From: Chitinophaga japonensis
GTDB taxonomy: Bacteria > Bacteroidota > Bacteroidia > Chitinophagales > Chitinophagaceae
NCBI RefSeq assembly: GCF_007830125.1
Contig: NZ_VLLG01000003.1
Span: forward strand, 1,354,247 to 1,418,246
DNA length: 64,000 bases
Direction of reading: 5' to 3'
A model generated the notes under the pieces. It had not been told where the DNA came from. It saw only the letters and a list, made by a program, of their open reading frames with translations, and did not search any database. Made by a program: the position numbers and the translations under genes. Numbering within the stretch: the first letter of the stretch is position 1; each line of letters opens with the position of its first letter. Positions 29,227-38,995 of this stretch are shown here, piece after piece.

Positions 29227-32200
29227 ATGAAAGATATGATGCATTTTGCACGGATTAAACGAACAGGTAAATGGTGGCTCACCGTATTGCTGCTCCTGGT
29301 GCTGGCCGGTAGCAGCTATGCGCAGACAGGTACGGGCGTTACCTTTAAAACAGTGCTGGACGGCGGGCAGAACCAGTTGGTGGCAAATGCCGAAGCTACC
29401 GTACAGGACAGTATCTACTTTGATGCTGCCCTGCAAAGCAGCCTGGATACGCCGTACCCGGTAAGGAACATCGTGACCTTCCGGATCAATGAATACGCGA
29501 ATATATACCTGCCGGCTGCGTTCAATGTAACCCTGAATGTCCGGATCACGTATACATTGCCGGATCTGACCACTGCATCGATTGACAAAAGCCTTGTCAT
29601 TAACTACGATACTGCTGCATCCTACAAAGCAATAGATGGGTTTACCTTTAACAATGCCCACCGGGTTACTGTGAAGGTGCTGGATGTTACGTCGGATGCA
29701 GGCACCGGCTTGCTGGCGGCCCTCCTGCTGGAAAATGAGATACAGGCGCAACCCGTTTATATCCTATCCTGCTCAGATGATGCGGTGAAGACTGTTTGGT
29801 CCGATGATCCTCCCAACACAGATTCTACGGATGAGATCAAGGTAAATTGGACGGCTATAACAGGCGCCGATGAGTATGATCTGGAATGGGCTTACATTGA
29901 TTCCTCCGCTTTTTTAAATGAACGATATGGCAACCCTGTGGATCCGCAGTTGGTATTTGAGAATAATGCCACACGGGTGACTGTGCAAAATAATGCTTAT
30001 AGCATTCCACTGCTTTATGATAACGGAGGCGTGCTGTACTTCCGGGTAAGAGCGGTACAACAGAAGGGAGCGGCAAGAGTAGAAACCGCCTGGAGCTCCG
30101 GTTTTTCAGGAGGGTTGGGAAGCTATCATTTTTGCGGCCATCAACGGAACCTGAACTGGCAGTCTGCTATCTCCTTTGCAGAAGAAGGAAAGCGTAAGGT
30201 GGTTGTCCAATATTACGACGGCAGCCTGCGCAGCCGCCAGACCGTAACAAAAGATAATACTACCGATACCACCTTAGTCAGTGAAACTTATTATGATTAC
30301 CAGGGAAGGCCGGTGATATCGGTATTGCCTGCACCTACCTTAAGCTCAATTGTTAAGTACAGTCATAATTTTAACAGGGCGTTAGACGGTTCAGAATATG
30401 ATAAGGAGCGATACGATCACCTGGATGATCCCGCTGACTTCCTGGGCGCCAGCGCTGAGGCGATGTCGAATGAAGAGAGCGGGGCCAGCTACTATTATTC
30501 TGCCAACAATCCCAATAAGGATAACGGGTTTAACCGTTTCATACCCGATGCCCAGGGATATCCCTTTACAGAAACTGCCTATACGCAGGACAATACGGGC
30601 CGGATCAGCCGGCAGAGCGGGGTAGGGCCCACCTACAAGCTGGGCAGCAACCATGAAACTAAATACTATTACGGCACAGCCGCGCAAAAGGAGCTGGATG
30701 CCCTGTTTGGGACTGAAGTGGGCAATGAGACCCATTATTTCAAGAATATGGTGCGTGATGCCAATGGGCAATATGCAGTGACTTATCTTGATATGCATGG
30801 CCGTACCATAGCAACGGCATTGGCCGGGCAGCCGGACAGCGCCACACTGGCGGCCCTGCCTTCCGACGTGCCTTTTACAGTAACAGATACACTTTCCGGT
30901 CCCGGTAAGAACACCATAAAAGACCTGGTAATGGAGAGTGTGAAAGGCCTGTTGGTGCCTGTACCCGGGCCCTATGAATTCAGTTACGAGTTAACGCCTC
31001 CTGTGCTGCAGAAAGAGGGATGTACGAGCACGGTCTGCTATAATGCCTTGTACGACCTGGAGATCACCATTACAGACGACAGCTATAATCGATTGCTGGG
31101 CGGGGAGCCCTTTACCAGGACAGTGCACATACCGGGTACTTTTACGGCCGATTGCGGTATTCCCCCGCAGCCGGTTACAGTTAATTTTACCCTGGACCTG
31201 CCCCAGGGCAGCTATACCGTCACTAAGCGCCTGAGCATCAGCGGGGAGGGGCTGGAATACTACCGGGATAATGTGTTTGTGGAAGCCAATCTCTGTAAAA
31301 CCCTGGACGATTTTATCCAGGAACAACGGCAGCTCTTGTTGAACGAACAATGTGCACCTACCTGTCAGTCGTGCATGGACAGCCTGGGCACCTGGAATGA
31401 TTTCCGGAATAATTATATGAGCAGGGCCGGTATTATGGAAGATACTGCGTCTTACCGTGGAGAAGCCTGGGCTGCCTTCCAGGCCGCCGCAGCAGACTGC
31501 AATGCTTTATGTAACAATGAATCGGAAACGGAGGAGAAAAGAAAGGCCTTGCTGCTGGACGTAACCGCTCCATCCGGCCAATATGCGAAGCCGGATGAAA
31601 GCCAGCATGAATATTCCATTTTTTACCAGCCCAGCTCAACCGCTACCCCAATCTATAAGCGGGACGACATTACCTACCTGGATGAAGCCGGCAACCCGGA
31701 CCTGGTGTATAATCAATTCACGGATGCCTATGTGAAGCCGCAAACACTGTCGCCTGACCAGTTTGCGGCGGCATTCAAGGACTCCTGGGCGGAAGCGTTG
31801 CTGCCCTTCCATCCTGAGTACTGTAAGCTGGTGGAATTCGGGAAGCACGACGCAAGTAATAAGTGGGACAGGGATTTTCAGTCAACGGATACATATGCAG
31901 AGGCCAGGGCGAAGGGCTACCTGAACCCAACAGCGCGCACCGATGGTCCGTTTGCGAGCTTCCCTACAGGCACAGCTCCGGCGGATCCTTTATCCATGGA
32001 AAGCGCTGCCCTTAAAGCAGAGCTGGAAGGAAAGCTGCTCAACTTTAAGGAGGGATGGATCGGGAATAGCAAAGTGGCTTATTCCCTGTGGACAACGGCT
32101 ACTATTACTGTAAAGTGTGGGGAAGACAACCCGGCTTGTGTGAACAGTTATCTTTCGCCTGCCGAGGCCTTTAATGAAAGCAAGCTGTGCGCCGGGGACC

Positions 32201-35200
32201 TGGATATGGCCTGGCGTAGTTTCCGGGAACTGTACCTGCAAACAAAACGGGACATCATTCATCGCCTGGTGACAAACGCTGCCTGTCCTAATGGGCCGGG
32301 CGCTCCTTCTGCCGACAGGCTGATAGCGGCAGGCAAGCATCCGAATTTCAACAGCGCGGCAGATGCGCTGACGCAGAACGGGTTGGATTACCTGAACAAT
32401 ATGACAACGGAACAGCAGGGCAAGGATAAGGGGAACGAGTTGCTGAACCAGACGTATGAAAGCAATTGCAGGGCTTATGTGAGCCTGTGGATGAAACAAT
32501 TGTCGCCCTGCACCTACTATGATGCTAATGCCCTGGACGAGATTACCGAGCAACTGGTAGCCGTGTGCAGGGAAGGGTCGGATATTAACCACACAACCGG
32601 CTCAAGCACTGTAAGGCCGGAAAGCACTTATGGCTACCGTAGCTTTCAGCAGGTGATAAATGAGTATAATGCGCAGCATGGCATTAATGATGCGGTGAAT
32701 TGTAATGCCGAGCTTATTACCGCTCCCAAGCCGTATGATAAACAGCCTGCTTATGGCAGTAAAACCACTTACACTAAGCCGGATGAGTGTGAATGTACAA
32801 AGCTGAATGTTTTGCACAATGAATTCCAGGTGCAGCGAACTGCTGCTGATAGCAATTTTTCTGCTTATCTCCTGAGAACAAGAAAGGTAAAAATACTTGA
32901 AAGCAGCCTGGAAGAACTCCTGGATGCCTGCAATAACAGCCTGGCCAGTTGTACCTACCTGGCGGAGCCGTTGCTGGTGCCGGCGTTTATGCAGTGTTAC
33001 ACAGGGCCTGCATGCGCTACCTGCGCGGTGGTGGACAGCCTCTATACTGCATTCACCAATGCCTACCCGGGAATAGAGATCATTCCAGCGGAAGCTGACA
33101 CCCTCCAGCAGAAGAAGAACCGCCTGTTCGCCAATTTTATGAACAACAGGCTGGGCTTTGCAAAAGAGGCATGGGAGTATCTCAGTTTCCGTGACAGTTG
33201 CGGGAATGTTACCTCCCGGGATACGGTTGTTTGCCAGTCGGCCCGGCAGTTGGTAAAAATGTACTCAAGCGGTGGCTCAGATGACATGCGGGACATACAA
33301 AAGACGGCTGACAACGGTTACCTGTTGGCCGGTTCCACTACGCCCGGCAGTGGCGGCGCCAGCAGGGTTTCCGCATCTGCCGTGGGCATGGGAGGAAAGG
33401 AAGCCTATATTATTAAAACTGATAGCAAGGGCGCCTTCTTGTGGGCAAAGATCTATGGCGGCTCTGGTGATGATGAGTTTTATAAGCTAAAGCCTACCAC
33501 GGATGGCGGTTATATTGCCCTGGGTATGACAAAATCCTTCCAGCACTCCACGGGCGACATTTTTATTGTAAAAATGGATGCGGAGGGGAATGTATCCTGG
33601 AGCAGGGCAATAGGCTTTGGCACCACCTACGGGGAGTGGGGACAGGATATTGTGCAGACGCATGATGGCGGTTATGCCTTTACCGGGCTCTATAATTATG
33701 ATGCGGGTGTATCAGACTGGCTGGTAGGGACCTTAACAGTGGATGGGACCCTGAGCTGGATAAAGCGAATGGGTACTCACCGTTCAGAAGCTAATACTTA
33801 CCTGCTGGCGGACAATGATACCCTGGTTATATCAGGCACCACTTACAATGGGCTCAATACTTATTTCAATGGCGCACTTCTGAAGATCAACAGGAGCACC
33901 GGCGCCCTGTTGAATGCAGCGGAGTACGATATCGAAGGGAACGGTACTACCGGGAAAAGCAACTGGTTTGGGCCTATTTTCAAAACTGCGGCCGGTTATA
34001 AGATAACTGTTATAGAGACCGACGATTTTTATGCTACAAACGGCAATGGCGTGATACTGGACCTCCGGAACAATGGAGATGTGATAGCGGCCAGGGCCCT
34101 TGGTCAGCCTCCTGGCGCAATTGACTGGATCTCCATTACACCTACTTCGGATAGTGGTGTCATTGCCTCGCAGATATGGCATACTGCACCTACTGATGTT
34201 TATCTTCATAAAATTTCCGCAGATGATACGATTACCTGGTCCAACCAGTTGGTCATGGATGGGAACGAGCAGGTATCACAGCTACTGGAGAACCCTGATG
34301 GCAGCTTTGCGGGTGTGGGCATGCATAACAACCAGGCAATGCTGGTGCTGCCCCTGGCATCCGGCAAAACAGGTTGCCAGGATAGCGCCATTGACGTGTC
34401 CTACACTACCCTCAGCACGGTGAAGCTGGCATTTGAACCGACGGTAAATAATTTCCTGTCCAACCCGGATATCAATATTTCCCCTGCCGTGCAGACCTGG
34501 TATGCAACAGAGGCCAACCTGGCCTGTAATGGATTTGATAGCTGCTATACCGTTAACAACGGCCCGCTGCTTTGCGGCAATGTAGAAGAGGTGTTTGCCC
34601 CGGCATTCCTGGACAGCATTGATAACTGCACGGATAACGATTTCTTTGCCATCAGTACAGGTACTATACTGTATAATGCTTACCGTGATTCCATAATGGG
34701 CAGCTTTGAGCAGGACTACATCAACACCTGCCTGCAGGCGGCAGACCTGGAAAGCTTTACGGTGAACTATAGTACCCGTGAGTATCATTACACGCTATAT
34801 TACTATGACCAGGCAGGCAACCTGGTAAAGACTGTTCCACCCGCAGGTGTAGTGGTAGACCGCTCGGATACCTGGCTAAACCAGGTAAAAACAGCCAGGG
34901 CGGCCGGAGAACGGTTGGTACCGGCTCATACCCTGGTAACCGGTTATCGTTACAACACGCTCAACCAGGTGATAGCGCAGCGCACACCGGATGCAGGTGT
35001 CAGCCACTTCTGGTACGACCGCCTGGGACGGCTGGCAGTTTCCCAGAATGCGAAACAGGCAGCCGATAATGCCTATAGCTATACCTTGTACGACCCGCTG
35101 GGACGGATCACGGAAGTAGGAGAGATCAGCAGCGGCACAGCAATGACGGATGCTATCAGCCGTAATGACGGCGCTTTATCAGGCTGGATCAGTAACGCAG

Positions 35201-37770
35201 CGGACGCCAAAACGCAGATCACCCGTGCGGTATACGATCTGCCGCACAGCCCGATAGAAGGACTGTTATGGAACGCCACCAACCTGCGTAACCGCGTGTC
35301 CTGGACGGCAGTATACAATACTGCGGCAGACCTTGCGAGCGGGACAGACCGTGCTTCCGCTACTTTTTACAGCTATGACATTCATGGTAACGTAAAAACG
35401 CTGTTACAGGACTTCAATTCCGGAGCGGCCAATAACGTTGCCAACCGTTTTAAGAAGATCCGCTACGATTATGACCTGATCAGCGGTAAGGTAAATATGG
35501 TGAGCTATCAGCCGGGTGAAAAGGATGCATTTTACCATCGCTATAGCTACGATGCAGAAAACAGGCTTACGAACGCGGAAACCAGCCCGGATAGCGTTTA
35601 CTGGGAAAATGATGCCTATTACCAGTACTATAGGCATGGTCCGCTGGCCAGGACAGTACTGGGCCAGCAACAGGTGCAGGGGCTGGATTATGCCTATACC
35701 TTGCAGGGCTGGCTGAAAGGCGTGAACAGCACCACGCTTACGCCGGGTTTTGACATGGGGCAAGATGGCGCTGCGGGCGGTATCACTGCCCGTGATGCCT
35801 TTGGTTTTGCCTTGCATTACTATGGAGAGCGGGACTACAAACCTGTAAATGCGTCCGTGCAACCTTTTGCCGGCGCAGAAAGCACCGCATTCAAGCCCTT
35901 GTTCAATGGTAATATCGGGGCTATGAGCGTGAACCTGCCGAAAGCAGGAGAACCGCTATTATACAACTACGGTTATGATGTGCTGAACAGGCTGGTGACC
36001 ATGAATACTGTACACAATCTTAGTACCACAGATAATACCTGGAGCCCTGTGGAGGTACCTGATTTTGCCGAGAGCATCAGCTATGATCCCAATGGTAATA
36101 TCCTGACTTATAACCGTAATGGCAATAATACCTGGGCGGGTAAGCCTACCATCATGGACCAGTTAACGTACAATTACATACCTGGCACCAATAAGTTGGA
36201 CGCTATCAGCGAGCCTGCCGCCAATGACGGGAACTATGATAATGACATAGACGGGCAGGCCAGCGGTAACTATGGTTATGATGCAATAGGTAATCTTACC
36301 AAAGACGCGGCCGCCGGAATACCAGCCGGCGGTATTGAATGGACGGTATATGGTAAGATAAAAAGCATTACCAAGACAGGAGGGCCCACGATCCAATACA
36401 CCTACGATGCCGCCGGCAACCGGATCAGCAAAATGGTGGACGGCGTGGAGACCCGTTACATACGGGATGCTTCCGGTAATGTGATGAGCGTGTACGTGGC
36501 CGGGGATAACGCTATTAACAGCGGGGCGCTGAGCCAGACAGAAGTGCACCTGTATGGCAGCAGCCGGCTGGGCATAACAAAGCGTATCACCAATGTTGAG
36601 GATACTTCCAGCGCCCCGGGAATTGATATGGGCGCACTGGGAACCGGAAAAATTGTTACTTTAACACGTGGTAACAAGTTCTTTGAGTTAGGCAACCATT
36701 TGGGCAATGTGCTGGCTACCGTGTCAGACAGTAAGAAAGCGGTGTCTGAAGATGGTAGTACTGTGGATCATTACGAGGCGAATGTGGTGTCGGCCCAGGA
36801 TTACTATCCTTTCGGGATGCTGGAGCCAGGCAGGAGTTATGCGTCGGGGGGGTATAGGTATGGGTTTAATGGGAAGGAGAATGATAATGAAACGGGCTGG
36901 CAGGATTATGGGATGAGGATTTATGATCGGCGTGGGGGGCGGTTTTTGAGTGTGGACCCTATGGCGAAAAAATTCCCAGAAGAATCCCCTTACGGATTTG
37001 CAGGAAATAGCCCTATCTCCTATGTAGATTATAATGGGATGTTCAAAATTTCACCCTTCTTTGCAAAACGTTACCCGACCCTGGCAAAAGTCATAAAGTA
37101 CTATTTACCATTACTTAAGGACAATCCAGGCATTAGAGATGCATGGATAAAAACATCAGGCTACAAAGATTTGGAAGCGGGAGGTAGAGCCTTTGACGAA
37201 ATGGTAACCTATGGTAAAGGCCCATGGATAAGTCCTACACGTGACGAATCAGAAGCTAAAACAGATAATATGCCTCTGTTGAATAAAATTTTTTACGGAC
37301 AAGGAGGAGGAGAATACGATGAAAATAGTTTCCCAGATAATCTTATAATTGGGCATGGGCAGATTGAGGACTTGGAAACTGCCGTAAGAAAAGGCGATGA
37401 AGATGCAATTGCTGAAGCGATGTTTATTGTCACATCAGCCATCATGCATGAATCAGCTCATTATGGCCGGTCTAAGTTAGGAGTTCTTCCAGATAATGAT
37501 TTCACAAACGAAGCGGGAGCTCAGTTCGAGTTTTTTGCATTCGGAGAACGTTTTAGCTATAAGCGTCCCAATATAGCAGATGCAAGATTGCAAAGACGGG
37601 ATATAGACGCAATGAAAAGCTGGCTTAAAAAGAATAAAGTTAAACCTGCGACATTTGGAATGTCTATTAAACGAACCTTTTATAACTATTATGGGATGGT
37701 AAAAGACGCTCCTGTTCCAAAGGGGCAAAAGGGAGATGTTACTGTAACTAAAAATAACGATGATGAATAA
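29227..37770 (+). CDS. RHS-repeat polymorphic toxin with C-terminal zincin (metallopeptidase) candidate
   Basis: 2847 aa. A signal peptide (cleavage after about A32, SSYAQ) indicates Sec export. About 300-380 begins the RHS shell (YYDGSLRSRQTV, YYDYQGRPVISVLP). Residues about 1340-1720 are beta-propeller-like blocks (TTDGGYIALGMTKS, THDGGYAFTGLY). YD repeats span about 1870-2480. The RHS-associated core is about 2485-2604 (NHLGNVLATVSD, YYPFGM, YGFNGKEND, GNSPISYVDYNG). From M2605 on, the sequence is AT-richer and unrelated: a 243-residue tail with H2741-E2742-x-x-H2745 (HESAHYG) and E2762 (NEAG), as in gluzincin metallopeptidases. The tail is the predicted toxin. The stop overlaps the start of a lipoprotein gene, the likely immunity partner. 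Confidence 0.88.
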   Translation: MKDMMHFARIKRTGKWWLTVLLLLVLAGSSYAQTGTGVTFKTVLDGGQNQLVANAEATVQDSIYFDAALQSSLDTPYPVRNIVTFRINEYANIYLPAAFNVTLNVRITYTLPDLTTASIDKSLVINYDTAASYKAIDGFTFNNAHRVTVKVLDVTSDAGTGLLAALLLENEIQAQPVYILSCSDDAVKTVWSDDPPNTDSTDEIKVNWTAITGADEYDLEWAYIDSSAFLNERYGNPVDPQLVFENNATRVTVQNNAYSIPLLYDNGGVLYFRVRAVQQKGAARVETAWSSGFSGGLGSYHFCGHQRNLNWQSAISFAEEGKRKVVVQYYDGSLRSRQTVTKDNTTDTTLVSETYYDYQGRPVISVLPAPTLSSIVKYSHNFNRALDGSEYDKERYDHLDDPADFLGASAEAMSNEESGASYYYSANNPNKDNGFNRFIPDAQGYPFTETAYTQDNTGRISRQSGVGPTYKLGSNHETKYYYGTAAQKELDALFGTEVGNETHYFKNMVRDANGQYAVTYLDMHGRTIATALAGQPDSATLAALPSDVPFTVTDTLSGPGKNTIKDLVMESVKGLLVPVPGPYEFSYELTPPVLQKEGCTSTVCYNALYDLEITITDDSYNRLLGGEPFTRTVHIPGTFTADCGIPPQPVTVNFTLDLPQGSYTVTKRLSISGEGLEYYRDNVFVEANLCKTLDDFIQEQRQLLLNEQCAPTCQSCMDSLGTWNDFRNNYMSRAGIMEDTASYRGEAWAAFQAAAADCNALCNNESETEEKRKALLLDVTAPSGQYAKPDESQHEYSIFYQPSSTATPIYKRDDITYLDEAGNPDLVYNQFTDAYVKPQTLSPDQFAAAFKDSWAEALLPFHPEYCKLVEFGKHDASNKWDRDFQSTDTYAEARAKGYLNPTARTDGPFASFPTGTAPADPLSMESAALKAELEGKLLNFKEGWIGNSKVAYSLWTTATITVKCGEDNPACVNSYLSPAEAFNESKLCAGDLDMAWRSFRELYLQTKRDIIHRLVTNAACPNGPGAPSADRLIAAGKHPNFNSAADALTQNGLDYLNNMTTEQQGKDKGNELLNQTYESNCRAYVSLWMKQLSPCTYYDANALDEITEQLVAVCREGSDINHTTGSSTVRPESTYGYRSFQQVINEYNAQHGINDAVNCNAELITAPKPYDKQPAYGSKTTYTKPDECECTKLNVLHNEFQVQRTAADSNFSAYLLRTRKVKILESSLEELLDACNNSLASCTYLAEPLLVPAFMQCYTGPACATCAVVDSLYTAFTNAYPGIEIIPAEADTLQQKKNRLFANFMNNRLGFAKEAWEYLSFRDSCGNVTSRDTVVCQSARQLVKMYSSGGSDDMRDIQKTADNGYLLAGSTTPGSGGASRVSASAVGMGGKEAYIIKTDSKGAFLWAKIYGGSGDDEFYKLKPTTDGGYIALGMTKSFQHSTGDIFIVKMDAEGNVSWSRAIGFGTTYGEWGQDIVQTHDGGYAFTGLYNYDAGVSDWLVGTLTVDGTLSWIKRMGTHRSEANTYLLADNDTLVISGTTYNGLNTYFNGALLKINRSTGALLNAAEYDIEGNGTTGKSNWFGPIFKTAAGYKITVIETDDFYATNGNGVILDLRNNGDVIAARALGQPPGAIDWISITPTSDSGVIASQIWHTAPTDVYLHKISADDTITWSNQLVMDGNEQVSQLLENPDGSFAGVGMHNNQAMLVLPLASGKTGCQDSAIDVSYTTLSTVKLAFEPTVNNFLSNPDINISPAVQTWYATEANLACNGFDSCYTVNNGPLLCGNVEEVFAPAFLDSIDNCTDNDFFAISTGTILYNAYRDSIMGSFEQDYINTCLQAADLESFTVNYSTREYHYTLYYYDQAGNLVKTVPPAGVVVDRSDTWLNQVKTARAAGERLVPAHTLVTGYRYNTLNQVIAQRTPDAGVSHFWYDRLGRLAVSQNAKQAADNAYSYTLYDPLGRITEVGEISSGTAMTDAISRNDGALSGWISNAADAKTQITRAVYDLPHSPIEGLLWNATNLRNRVSWTAVYNTAADLASGTDRASATFYSYDIHGNVKTLLQDFNSGAANNVANRFKKIRYDYDLISGKVNMVSYQPGEKDAFYHRYSYDAENRLTNAETSPDSVYWENDAYYQYYRHGPLARTVLGQQQVQGLDYAYTLQGWLKGVNSTTLTPGFDMGQDGAAGGITARDAFGFALHYYGERDYKPVNASVQPFAGAESTAFKPLFNGNIGAMSVNLPKAGEPLLYNYGYDVLNRLVTMNTVHNLSTTDNTWSPVEVPDFAESISYDPNGNILTYNRNGNNTWAGKPTIMDQLTYNYIPGTNKLDAISEPAANDGNYDNDIDGQASGNYGYDAIGNLTKDAAAGIPAGGIEWTVYGKIKSITKTGGPTIQYTYDAAGNRISKMVDGVETRYIRDASGNVMSVYVAGDNAINSGALSQTEVHLYGSSRLGITKRITNVEDTSSAPGIDMGALGTGKIVTLTRGNKFFELGNHLGNVLATVSDSKKAVSEDGSTVDHYEANVVSAQDYYPFGMLEPGRSYASGGYRYGFNGKENDNETGWQDYGMRIYDRRGGRFLSVDPMAKKFPEESPYGFAGNSPISYVDYNGMFKISPFFAKRYPTLAKVIKYYLPLLKDNPGIRDAWIKTSGYKDLEAGGRAFDEMVTYGKGPWISPTRDESEAKTDNMPLLNKIFYGQGGGEYDENSFPDNLIIGHGQIEDLETAVRKGDEDAIAEAMFIVTSAIMHESAHYGRSKLGVLPDNDFTNEAGAQFEFFAFGERFSYKRPNIADARLQRRDIDAMKSWLKKNKVKPATFGMSIKRTFYNYYGMVKDAPVPKGQKGDVTVTKNNDDE

Positions 37771-38152
37771 AATGATCAATTTTATGAAAGAATTTACAGA
37801 GGCTATTTTAGTTTGCTTGGTTATTTTATTAGCTGGTTGTAAAGATCGATCACTTGATACAGACGGTCTAGCGGATGAATATTGTGAATGTATGGAAAAG
37901 AATGGTGCACGTCAGGATTATTACAATGCAAGAGTTATATGCGATAGCAAGTTTATCTTAAAGAATAGATTTTTTAAGATAAATTATATCGATGCTTTAT
38001 ACGGACGATATATGGTAACCTTAGAAAAGGAGACAAAGGATAGTGTAATTAAGTTTAATTATGATTTTTTTATTAAAGTGTCCGAGCGGTGCCCATATGT
38101 TTATAAAGCAGATTCTATAAGAGAAGCTTACCGGGAAAGATTAAGGCCTTAG
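37760..38152 (+). CDS. Lipoprotein, candidate immunity protein to the RHS zincin tail
   Basis: 130 aa. A basic-hydrophobic N-terminus ends in a lipobox (LVILLAGC), so the product should be a lipid-anchored periplasmic or outer-membrane protein. The mature part is short and charged, with four more cysteines (YCECMEK, VICDSK, SERCPY) that could form disulfides. It overlaps the rhs gene by 11 bases, the usual layout of a toxin-immunity pair. No known immunity family is recognised. A lipoprotein immunity fits a toxin acting in the periplasm. Several ATGs lie at the start (37760, 37763, 37772), so the exact start is uncertain. Confidence 0.7.
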   Translation: MMNKMINFMKEFTEAILVCLVILLAGCKDRSLDTDGLADEYCECMEKNGARQDYYNARVICDSKFILKNRFFKINYIDALYGRYMVTLEKETKDSVIKFNYDFFIKVSERCPYVYKADSIREAYRERLRP

Positions 38153-38189
38153 AACCATTGGCATAAGGATGCGTGACATCAGAGAGAGT

Positions 38190-38279
38190 CCCTCATTGGC
38201 GCGAGGAGGTAGAGGAGCCATGAGGTGCAGCAATCTTCGTGTTCCAATAATGAGAGATATCGTTTAGGCACGAGGAGGA
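38190..38279 (+). repeat. Immunity-bank intergenic repeat, copy 1
   Basis: First copy of a repeat found after each small gene of the bank. It starts with CCTCATTGGCGCGAGGAGG, continues with GCAGCAATCTTCGTG and AATAATGAGAGATAT, and ends CGTTTAGGCACGAGGAGG. The first and middle parts are partly self-complementary (CGAGGA with TCTTCG). It lacks the second half (CGCACATAGCCTGCG) seen in copies 2, 3 and 6. Confidence 0.75.
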
Positions 38280-38298
38280 ATAATAATACCTTAAGATT

Positions 38299-38835
38299 AT
38301 GAGTTTAGTTGGACATAAGCAAGTGGTTGCCATTGAATGGAACTTGGATAGCTATTATAAACCTTATTATTATGGTCACTTATGTGTTTGGATTAATGGT
38401 AAGCCCGTAGGTAGCTTTAAGGAGATATCTACTATTTCTATATCTGCCAGTTACCTAAGAGATTTCCTTGGATATAGTAATTCACGTTTCTACGCTGGGT
38501 CCGAGAGAATGAGTCGAGATGAATTATTTAATTTATTGTACTGGAGGTTTATTTGTGATGATAATGAGGACATTATTTTTGAGGGAAGCGACAGTTATTT
38601 GTATATGCATAAATTTAGAGACGTGTTTTGGTTGGATGATATAGGAGAGTATAGTTTCAGGGACAAAATTGGTATGGTGCTGATTGATGAGCCGGTATTA
38701 AAAAGACAGCGATTAATCTGGAAAGAGTTTGTTAGTGGAGTACTAAACGAGTTTTTTATGCCTAAAAAATACTTTGATATAGTTGCAAAAGAATTTTTAA
38801 ATGAATTCAATAATCAAATTGCTAAGGTTAAATAG
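38299..38835 (+). CDS. Imm42-like immunity protein
   Basis: 178 aa, cytoplasmic, no signal. The N-terminal pattern (VAIEWNLDSYYKP...YGHLCVWINGKPVGSF) resembles the Imm42 family of polymorphic-toxin immunity proteins, which begin with a similar beta hairpin including WINGxxxG. The rest is mixed alpha/beta with conserved-looking acid residues (CDDNEDIIFEGSD). The match is from memory, not a search. AT-rich, flanked on both sides by the intergenic repeat. No matching toxin is encoded directly before it, so it is an orphan immunity gene. Confidence 0.6.
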   Translation: MSLVGHKQVVAIEWNLDSYYKPYYYGHLCVWINGKPVGSFKEISTISISASYLRDFLGYSNSRFYAGSERMSRDELFNLLYWRFICDDNEDIIFEGSDSYLYMHKFRDVFWLDDIGEYSFRDKIGMVLIDEPVLKRQRLIWKEFVSGVLNEFFMPKKYFDIVAKEFLNEFNNQIAKVK

Positions 38836-38870
38836 GGAAACAGCTAGAGATCATTTTTCCTCTGTTGTAG

Positions 38871-38995
38871 ACCTCACTGGCGAGAGGATGTAGGGAACTA
38901 TGGGGGGTAGCAATCTTCGTGTTCAAGTAATGAGGGATACCGTTTAGGCAAGAAGAGACTCAGGCACATAGCCTGCACGCAATCCTCGCGGTAAA
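38871..38995 (+). repeat. Immunity-bank intergenic repeat, copy 2
   Basis: ACCTCACTGGCGAGAGGATG, then AGCAATCTTCGTG, AGTAATGAGGGATACCG and TTTAGGCAAGA, followed by the second half CAGGCACATAGCCTGCACGC and AATCCTCGCGG. It is a longer version of copy 1. The toxin-tail remnant begins directly at its end. Confidence 0.75.
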
